Below are positions 1 through 5,268 of a stretch of 5,914 nt of DNA, piece by piece. This DNA is from Cryomorphaceae bacterium (GTDB taxonomy: Bacteria; Bacteroidota; Bacteroidia; Flavobacteriales; BACL11): NCBI GenBank assembly GCA_014384505.1, contig JACNFT010000034.1, forward strand, positions 1 to 5,914. Direction: 5' to 3'. The notes beneath the pieces are model-generated. The model was not told the DNA's origin, searched no databases, and was given only the letters and a program-made list of their open reading frames with translations. Each line of letters begins with the position of its first letter. The stretch's first letter is position 1. The position numbers were made by a program, and so were the translations under genes.

Positions 1-217
1 TTCTTGTCTCCTCAAACTTATCGGTTGCCAATCCGCTTAAAAAATGAACTCCTCTGTGTACATTGGAATTTTCATTTTGGTAATAATTGCTTTCGGCAGT
101 AATAACTGATTGAGGTTTTTGAGTAGTCGCTCCATTATCAAAATACACTAAATCCTGTCCGTTTACCTTTCGGCTGAGGATAGGGAATTGGGCTCGTATT
201 TTACTAATGTTTAACAT
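1..217 (-). CDS. sufS: SufS cysteine desulfurase, N-terminal fragment (cut by left edge)
   Basis: SufS is a cytosolic PLP-dependent class V aminotransferase-fold enzyme that converts L-cysteine to alanine and passes the sulfur, as a persulfide, to a SufE/SufU partner or to the SufBCD scaffold. Translating the minus strand from the ATG at 215-217 gives 72 residues with the family N-terminus: FPIL (11-14), YFDNGATTQKP (25-35) and NVHRGVHFLS (52-61). His54 lies where E. coli SufS has active-site His55. The PLP lysine and catalytic cysteine are outside the window, so integrity cannot be judged. The start follows the sufD stop with no gap (TAAATG), has no Shine-Dalgarno sequence, and fits translational coupling as the fifth gene of the operon. 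CsdA-type desulfurases share these motifs, but the suf context favours SufS. Confidence 0.96.
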   Translation of the reverse strand, partial: MLNISKIRAQFPILSRKVNGQDLVYFDNGATTQKPQSVITAESNYYQNENSNVHRGVHFLSGLATDKFEETR

Positions 218-1438
218 TTACAAACTAAAATCTAAATCAACATTTAGTTTATCTGCTAATAATTTTTGAGCTACTAATCTTACTTCTGAAACAGAAATAT
301 TATCAATTGCTTCTGATGCAAATGCATAAGTTAATACCGCTTTTGCCTCTTCCACTCCAATCCCTCTACTTCTCATGTAAAAAAGAGCATCCTCATCCAA
401 TTGTCCGATAGTACAGCCATGACTACACTTTACATCATCTGCATAAATCTCCAATTGTGGTTTACTGTCAATAGTAGAATCTTCACTTAGTAAAAGGTTA
501 TTGTTCGATTGAAAGGCATCAATTTTTTGTGCATCAGGACGTACCATAATCTTACCGTTAAATACTCCCTTTGATTTCCCTAAATAAACTCCTTTGTACA
601 TTTCATTACTTCTACAATGCGCACTTTTATGATCTACAAAAGTATGGTTGTCAGCAAATTGATTATCGTCTAATACAGAAACTCCATTCATATTGCTTTC
701 GCAATTATTTCCGTTTTGTTCAAAATTCAGATTGTTTCTAGTAAAGTTACCTCCAAAAATTAAAGTATTTACATCACAAGTAGAGTTATCTTTTTGATAT
801 ATATCTACATTGTCAATTAGTATAGAATTTGAAGTATTATTCTGAATTTTATTAAACTCTACATTCGTATTCTTATCACAGTTTATCTGTGTAAAGTAAT
901 TCACAAATGCTGTAGAATTATTTAAGTTCTGTATTTTTTCAACAAATTTTATTTCTGAGTTTTCTCCAACAATAATTTGGTTTCTGTATTGTGAAAAATT
1001 ATTCTCAGTAGTTGTAAAAAATAGAATTTCTATCACCTGTTCAACAACTGTATTTTTAGCTACTGAAATATTGAAACCATTATTACAAAGTGATGCGTTT
1101 AAATTCATAATTGCATCATTATTTCTACTCTCAAAATCAGCATAAGCACTAATTGTAACTCCCTTAATTTGAGGAGAGCTAATTAGTTTTCCATCTACAA
1201 AAATTAATTGATTTTTGAAAGATAAAGAATGCTTTGAAATTGCTGAAGTATCAATATCATTTCCAGTTTTTTCAATAGAAAAATCCTCAGCAATAATCTT
1301 CTTTAAAGAAGTGTATTTCCAATCCTCATCTTTAATTGTAGGAAACCCGTTCTGTAAGAAAGAGTTGAATAGTCCTTTCTTTTCTGCACTTAAATTTAGC
1401 GTTTCAGAATAAGATTTTATGTTATTTATTAAGCCCAC
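218..1438 (-). CDS. sufD: SufD, Fe-S cluster assembly scaffold subunit
   Basis: SufD is the SufB paralogue that completes the cytosolic SufB-SufC2-SufD complex. It is needed for iron acquisition and helps form the site where the nascent cluster is assembled. The 406-residue product has an N-terminal helical part with FPTIKDEDWKYTSL (32-45), a long beta-helix core, and the conserved C-terminal block from about 327 to 360, containing KCSHG and RSRGIG. Cys338 and His340 in KCSHG correspond to E. coli SufD Cys358 and His360 at the SufB interface. The start is GTG (1436-1438): the frame is closed upstream by a stop at 1454-1456, no ATG lies between, and the next in-frame Met is residue 111, beyond the conserved N-terminal motif. 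It overlaps the end of sufC by 10 bp. The core (101-320) is unusually rich in Asn (42 of 220 residues). Length is normal for the family. Confidence 0.96.
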   Translation of the reverse strand: MGLINNIKSYSETLNLSAEKKGLFNSFLQNGFPTIKDEDWKYTSLKKIIAEDFSIEKTGNDIDTSAISKHSLSFKNQLIFVDGKLISSPQIKGVTISAYADFESRNNDAIMNLNASLCNNGFNISVAKNTVVEQVIEILFFTTTENNFSQYRNQIIVGENSEIKFVEKIQNLNNSTAFVNYFTQINCDKNTNVEFNKIQNNTSNSILIDNVDIYQKDNSTCDVNTLIFGGNFTRNNLNFEQNGNNCESNMNGVSVLDDNQFADNHTFVDHKSAHCRSNEMYKGVYLGKSKGVFNGKIMVRPDAQKIDAFQSNNNLLLSEDSTIDSKPQLEIYADDVKCSHGCTIGQLDEDALFYMRSRGIGVEEAKAVLTYAFASEAIDNISVSEVRLVAQKLLADKLNVDLDFSL

Positions 1439-2190
1439 TGTTTGTCCGCTTCTTTAGTTATCCAATCGTATCCTTTTTGTTCTAGTTCTAAAGCTAACTC
1501 TTTTCCTCCAGATTTTACAATTCTACCCTTGTAAAGTACATGTACAAAGTCAGGGACAATGTAATCCAATAATCTTTGGTAATGCGTAATTACAACAGTT
1601 GCATTGTCTTTAGTTCTAAGTTTGTTTACGCCATTGGCAACAATTCTTAGCGCGTCAATATCTAAGCCAGAATCTGTTTCATCTAAAATAGCAAGTTTTG
1701 GTTCTAACATTGCCATTTGAAAGATCTCATTTCTTTTCTTTTCTCCTCCAGAAAATCCTTCATTCATATTTCTTGATAAATATCCTTTATCAATACTTAA
1801 CAATTCCATTTTCTCTTTCAACATTTTTAACAAATTCTTAGCTGGCATAGACTCTAATCCTGCCGCTTTTCTTCTTTCGTTAATAGATGTTTTAATAAAG
1901 TTAGAAACTGAAATTCCAGGAATTTCTACAGGATATTGAAAGGATAAAAACACTCCTTTATGCGCTCTTTCTTCAGGTGTTAAGTCTAATAAATCTTGTC
2001 CTTCAAAATCTATTTCTCCTCCTTCAACTTCATACTCTTCTTTTCCTGCAATTACAGAGGCAAGTGTACTTTTTCCAGAACCATTTGGTCCCATAATAGC
2101 ATGTACTTCTCCTGCTTTTATTTCAAGGTTTATTCCTTTTAGGATTTGATTGTCTTCAATTCCTGCTTTTAAATTGTTTATCTTTAACAT
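1429..2190 (-). CDS. sufC: SufC, ABC-type ATPase of the SUF complex
   Basis: SufC is a soluble, cytosolic ABC-family ATPase that binds SufB and SufD. Its ATP-driven dimerisation reshapes the scaffold during cluster assembly. The 253-residue protein has the complete nucleotide-binding set: Walker A GPNGSGKST (34-42), Q-loop Gln85 in FQYP, signature FSGGEKKR (146-153), Walker B LAILDE (166-171) followed by the SufC-typical TDSGLDIDA (172-180), and switch His203 in VITHYQRLL. No transmembrane segment is present, which separates it from transporter components, and the signature and D-loop are of the SufC subfamily. The ATG at 2188-2190 lies 10 bp after sufB, preceded by the A-rich AAATACAAAC and no Shine-Dalgarno sequence. 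Its last codons contain the GTG start of sufD. Length and motifs indicate an intact gene. Confidence 0.98.
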   Translation of the reverse strand: MLKINNLKAGIEDNQILKGINLEIKAGEVHAIMGPNGSGKSTLASVIAGKEEYEVEGGEIDFEGQDLLDLTPEERAHKGVFLSFQYPVEIPGISVSNFIKTSINERRKAAGLESMPAKNLLKMLKEKMELLSIDKGYLSRNMNEGFSGGEKKRNEIFQMAMLEPKLAILDETDSGLDIDALRIVANGVNKLRTKDNATVVITHYQRLLDYIVPDFVHVLYKGRIVKSGGKELALELEQKGYDWITKEADKQWA

Positions 2191-2200
2191 GTTTGTATTT

Positions 2201-3658
2201 TTAACCTACAGAACCTTCTAGGCTGATTTCTAATAATTTTTGTGCTTCTACTGCAAACTCCATTGGTAATTGGTTGAGGACATCTTTACAATAACCGTTT
2301 ACGATTAGTGCTATTGCTGCTTCTGTTCCAATCCCTCTTTGGTTACAATAAAATATTTGGTCTTCTCCAATTTTTGAAGTAGTTGCTTCATGTTCTACTT
2401 TAGAAGAATTATTCTTCACTTCTATATATGGGAAAGTATGTGCTCCACATTTATCACCCATTAACAAAGAGTCACATTGAGAGAAATTTCTCGAGTTGGT
2501 AGCTCCTTTTGAAATACGAACTAATCCTCTATAATTTCCTTCACTTTTTCCTGCCGATATTCCTTTTGCAATAATGGTACTCTTAGTATTTTTCCCAAGG
2601 TGTATCATTTTTGTACCTGTATCGTTTTGTTGCATGTTATTGGTAACCGCTACTGAGAAAAACTCTCCAATAGAATTATCCCCCTTTAAAATACAAGAAG
2701 GATATTTCCAAGTTATTGCTGAACCTGTTTCTACTTGTGTCCAAGAGATTTTAGCGTTTTTATAACAGATACCTCTTTTAGTTACAAAGTTAAATACTCC
2801 ACCAACTCCTTCAGCATTTCCTGGATACCAATTTTGTACAGTAGAATACTTTATATTAGCATCATCCATTGCAATCAATTCTACTACAGCGGCATGCAAT
2901 TGATTTTCATCTCTCATAGGTGCAGTACAGCCCTCCAAGTAACTTACTTGTGATCCTTCATCTGCAATTAATAATGTTCTTTCAAATTGACCTGTTCCCG
3001 CTTCATTAATTCTGAAGTAAGTGGATAGTTCCATTGGGCATTTTACTCCTTTTGGAATATAGCAGAAAGAACCATCAGAGAATACTGCTGCATTTAAAGC
3101 AGAAAAGAAGTTGTCTCTAGCTGGCACAATACTTCCTAGATATTTCTGCACCAATTCTGGATGATCTTGAATGGCATCAGAAATTGGACAAAAAATAATT
3201 CCTAAATCACCAAGCTTTTCCTTAAATGAGGTAGCTACTGAAACAGAATCCATTACTATATCTACCGCTACATTAGCTAATTTATTTTGCTCACCAATAG
3301 AAATACCGAGTTTGTCAAACATTGCTTTCATTTCAGGGTCTAAATCATCTAAACTATCCAAAACAGGTTTTTGTTTTGGTGCAGAATAATAAATAATTTC
3401 CTGATAGTTCGGTTTAGTATAATTGATGTTTGCCCAATTAGGCTCTTCCATTTCTAACCAAGCTCTATAGGCTTTTAGTCTGTATTCTAACATCCATTCT
3501 GGTTCATTTTTTTTTGCAGAAATAATACGCACCACATCTTCAGAAAGTCCTTTTGGAATAGTATCTGACTCTATGTTAGTTGTAAAACCATATTTATATT
3601 CGGTTGTAGTTACCTTTTCTAGTAACTTATCTTCCGATTGCTGCCTTTTTTCACTCAT
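2201..3658 (-). CDS. sufB: SufB, Fe-S cluster assembly scaffold subunit
   Basis: SufB is the main scaffold of the cytosolic SufBCD complex. It receives sulfur from SufS and holds the nascent cluster with SufD. The 485-residue product is of normal family length and contains all the key segments: LEGCTAP with Cys244 (E. coli Cys254, the sulfur acceptor), VQNWYPG (274-280, with the Gln and Trp of the proposed sulfur tunnel), FVTKRG (291-296), SQCDS with Cys395 (E. coli Cys405) and VEHEATTSKIG (421-431), with His423/Glu424 matching E. coli His433/Glu434. The first cysteine is at 157, so the N-terminal CxxCxxxC motif reported in E. coli SufB is absent; that motif is not universal. The ATG at 3656-3658 is 12 bp downstream of the A-type carrier gene, after an AT-only spacer. 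Codons 48-51 contain a run of nine A. Confidence 0.98.
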   Translation of the reverse strand: MSEKRQQSEDKLLEKVTTTEYKYGFTTNIESDTIPKGLSEDVVRIISAKKNEPEWMLEYRLKAYRAWLEMEEPNWANINYTKPNYQEIIYYSAPKQKPVLDSLDDLDPEMKAMFDKLGISIGEQNKLANVAVDIVMDSVSVATSFKEKLGDLGIIFCPISDAIQDHPELVQKYLGSIVPARDNFFSALNAAVFSDGSFCYIPKGVKCPMELSTYFRINEAGTGQFERTLLIADEGSQVSYLEGCTAPMRDENQLHAAVVELIAMDDANIKYSTVQNWYPGNAEGVGGVFNFVTKRGICYKNAKISWTQVETGSAITWKYPSCILKGDNSIGEFFSVAVTNNMQQNDTGTKMIHLGKNTKSTIIAKGISAGKSEGNYRGLVRISKGATNSRNFSQCDSLLMGDKCGAHTFPYIEVKNNSSKVEHEATTSKIGEDQIFYCNQRGIGTEAAIALIVNGYCKDVLNQLPMEFAVEAQKLLEISLEGSVG

Positions 3659-3670
3659 TTATTATAATTT

Positions 3671-3994
3671 TTATAGAGAAAAACTTTCTCCGCAACCACA
3701 GGTTCTGCTTGCGTTTGGGTTATTAAATACAAAACCCTTTCCGTTTAGTCCATCAGAAAACTCCAATGTTGTACCTACTAAGTATAAAAAGCTTTTTTTA
3801 TTGACTAAAAGTTTAATATTATTGTCTTCAATAAGCTCATCATCTTCATTTTTTTTGCCATCAAAGTCTAATTTGTAGCTCAAACCAGAGCATCCTCCAC
3901 TTTCTACACCAACTCTGACAAATGAATTTTTACTTCCATCACTATCTAGTAAATGTACCAATCTATCTCTTGCTGAATCACTAATATTTATCAT
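3671..3994 (-). CDS. sufA: A-type Fe-S carrier protein (SufA/IscA/HesB family)
   Basis: A-type carriers accept Fe-S clusters from the SufBCD scaffold and deliver them to apoproteins in the cytosol. Starting at the ATG at 3992-3994 gives 107 residues, with the three ligand cysteines at 35 (ESGGCSGLSY), 99 and 101 (TCGCGESF); these are the positions they occupy in E. coli IscA, also 107 residues long. The frame stays open upstream to a TTG at 4022-4024, but that codon lies within the predicted -7 promoter box and would add ten residues foreign to the family, so the ATG is preferred. It is the first gene of the suf operon, 12 bp before sufB, and is preceded by an A-rich leader. IscA, SufA and ErpA cannot be separated by motif alone; the symbol rests on operon context. 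Confidence 0.93.
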   Translation of the reverse strand: MINISDSARDRLVHLLDSDGSKNSFVRVGVESGGCSGLSYKLDFDGKKNEDDELIEDNNIKLLVNKKSFLYLVGTTLEFSDGLNGKGFVFNNPNASRTCGCGESFSL

Positions 3995-4002
3995 CTTATT
4001 TT

Positions 4003-4017
4003 TATTTAATCTAAATA
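4003..4017. repeat. AT-only inverted repeat at the predicted suf transcription start
   Basis: TATTTA-ATC-TAAATA has perfect 6-bp arms and a 3-bp spacer. It begins about where transcription from the minus-strand -7 box should start and ends 8 bp before the sufA ATG. It could be an operator for a repressor, or a very weak leader hairpin. In such AT-rich DNA a dyad of this size can also arise by chance, and it does not clearly match a Fur, PerR or IscR box known to me. Confidence 0.3.
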
Positions 4018-4021
4018 TATG

Positions 4022-4029
4022 CAAAGCTA
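4022..4029 (-). promoter_or_regulatory. Predicted -7 promoter box of the suf operon
   Basis: Read on the minus strand this is TAGCTTTG, an exact match to the Bacteroidota primary sigma factor -7 consensus TAnnTTTG. Transcription would start about 4-5 nt downstream, near 4017-4018, giving a leader of roughly 23 nt before the sufA ATG at 3994. No clear TTG-type -33 element is seen at the expected distance, so the call rests on the -7 match and its position ahead of a five-gene operon. Confidence 0.6.
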
Positions 4030-4052
4030 CAAAAATAATATCATTTAAAACC

Positions 4053-4060
4053 TATCTTTG
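4053..4060 (+). promoter_or_regulatory. Predicted -7 promoter box of thiL
   Basis: TATCTTTG exactly matches the Bacteroidota -7 consensus TAnnTTTG and ends 4 nt before the thiL ATG (CCAC lies between). The expected start of transcription therefore falls on or next to the A of the ATG, predicting a leaderless or nearly leaderless mRNA. No TTG-type -33 element is visible about 20 bp upstream. Confidence 0.6.
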
Positions 4061-4064
4061 CCAC

Positions 4065-5117
4065 ATGAGTTTACTTGAAGAAAAGTCGCAAAATACCACT
4101 CCAATTTCTCAATTAGGAGAGTTTGGTTTAATTGACCATTTAACTAAAAACATTAAGTTAAAAAATGAAAATACAATAAAAGGAGTTGGAGATGATGCTG
4201 CTGTTATTGATATGGGAGATAAATACCAATTAGTTAGCACAGATTTATTAGTTGAAGGAGTTCATTTTGATTTGGGGTATATGCCTTTGAAACATTTGGG
4301 ATATAAGTCAGTTGCTGTTAATGTATCTGATATTTGCGCTATGAATGGTGTTGCAAAGCAGATTACTGTAGGCTTAGCTATGAGTAATCGCTTTACAATT
4401 GAAGCTTTGGATGAATTGTATGCAGGAATATATTTGGCCTGCGAACATTATGGAGTAGATTTAGTAGGTGGTGATACTACTTCTTCAACATCAGGCTTAA
4501 TGATAAGTGTTACAGTACTTGGTGAGGTTGAAAAAGAAAATGTAGTATATAGAAGTGGTGCCAAAATAAATGATTTAGTAATTTGTACAGGAGATTTAGG
4601 GGCAGCTTATTTAGGGTTACAGCTTCTAAATAGAGAGAAAGAGATGTTTAATGAGAATCCAACTATGCAGCCTGATCTGACAGGAAATGACTATGTGTTA
4701 AAAAGGCAATTAAAACCAGAAGCAGGAGTTAAGTACATTACAATTTTAAAGGATTTGGATATTATACCTACATCAATGATAGATATTTCTGATGGTCTTT
4801 CTTCTGAAGTTTTGCATTTAGCGAAATCATCAAAAGTAGGAATTACTATTTATGAAGATAAAATACCTGTTGATTATACAACTATGAATTTGGCAAATGA
4901 ATTCAATATGAATCCTATTGTTTGTGCTTTAAGTGGAGGAGAGGACTATGAATTGTTATTTACTATTAGTCAAGTGCATTATGATAAATTTAAAAAAGAT
5001 GCAGATTTCACTATTGTTGGTTACGTGACAGATGCTAGTGAAGGAAATAATTTTATTGCAAAAGATGGGACCTCACATCCTTTAACTGCACAAGGTTGGG
5101 ATGCAATGAAAAAATAG
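4065..5117 (+). CDS. thiL: Thiamine-monophosphate kinase ThiL
   Basis: ThiL is a cytosolic enzyme of the AIR synthase/PurM-like superfamily that uses ATP to phosphorylate thiamine monophosphate to thiamine diphosphate, the last step of cofactor synthesis. The 350-residue product shows the family motifs in order: an N-terminal GEFGLI (18-23), KGVGDDAAVI (39-48) with the metal-binding Asp pair, STDLLVEGVHF (58-68), KSVAVNVSDICAMNG (81-95), GGDTTSS (135-141), MIDISDGLSSE (238-248) and LSGGEDYELLFT (289-300). It is slightly longer than E. coli ThiL (about 325). The ATG at 4065 is supported by the usual distance to GEFGLI and by the promoter box just upstream. It is transcribed away from the suf operon across 70 bp. 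That gap is too short for a complete TPP riboswitch, and none is seen. The gene appears intact. Confidence 0.97.
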   Translation: MSLLEEKSQNTTPISQLGEFGLIDHLTKNIKLKNENTIKGVGDDAAVIDMGDKYQLVSTDLLVEGVHFDLGYMPLKHLGYKSVAVNVSDICAMNGVAKQITVGLAMSNRFTIEALDELYAGIYLACEHYGVDLVGGDTTSSTSGLMISVTVLGEVEKENVVYRSGAKINDLVICTGDLGAAYLGLQLLNREKEMFNENPTMQPDLTGNDYVLKRQLKPEAGVKYITILKDLDIIPTSMIDISDGLSSEVLHLAKSSKVGITIYEDKIPVDYTTMNLANEFNMNPIVCALSGGEDYELLFTISQVHYDKFKKDADFTIVGYVTDASEGNNFIAKDGTSHPLTAQGWDAMKK

Positions 5118-5268
5118 GTGGACTCATAAGATTTTTATCTTTATTTAATAGGGTTTAAAGTAGTATTTTCATTTGTATTTTATTTTGGGAACATAAGAAA
5201 TTGATTTTTTATATTTTTTTATCTCGTTTTTCTGCCTCATCTTAGCCAAGAATTAGCAATAAAATAGC
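5118..5268. other. AT-rich intergenic spacer, no confident signal
   Basis: This 151-bp spacer separates thiL from the downstream secreted-protein gene. It contains several T-runs (notably around 5205-5230) and near-matches to the TAnnTTTG box (TATCTTTA at 5136-5143, TATTTTGG at 5181-5188), neither exact. A 5-bp AT-rich stem (5128-5132 with 5137-5141) is too weak to call a terminator. It probably contains the promoter of the downstream gene, but its position cannot be fixed by eye. Confidence 0.5.

Noticed and set aside
1215..1412. 65-codon open frame on the plus strand opposite sufD
   Set aside because: It is a shadow of the sufD N-terminal region, with no family resemblance.
3786..3797. AAAAAGCTTTTT palindrome as a terminator or operator
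   Set aside because: It lies within the carrier gene, encodes ordinary conserved-region residues (KKSF), and has no loop or regulatory position.
2574..3878. Several open frames of 60-100 codons on the plus strand opposite sufB and the carrier gene
   Set aside because: They are antisense to strongly conserved coding sequence, encode no recognisable motif, and lack promoter boxes.
4022..4024. TTG as the start of the A-type carrier gene
   Set aside because: It lies inside the exact -7 box of the operon and adds residues outside the family length. The ATG at 3992-3994 fits better.
3995..4064. TPP riboswitch ahead of thiL
   Set aside because: The gap is 70 bp, shorter than a TPP riboswitch with its expression platform, and the promoter box abuts the ATG.
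5128..5141. AAGAT-TTTT-ATCTT hairpin as the thiL terminator
   Set aside because: The stem is only 5 bp and almost all A/T, and no continuous T-tract follows.
5136..5143. TATCTTTA as a promoter box for the secreted-protein gene
   Set aside because: It is a one-base miss from TAnnTTTG, more than 120 bp from the start codon, with no -33 element; T-rich DNA gives many such matches.
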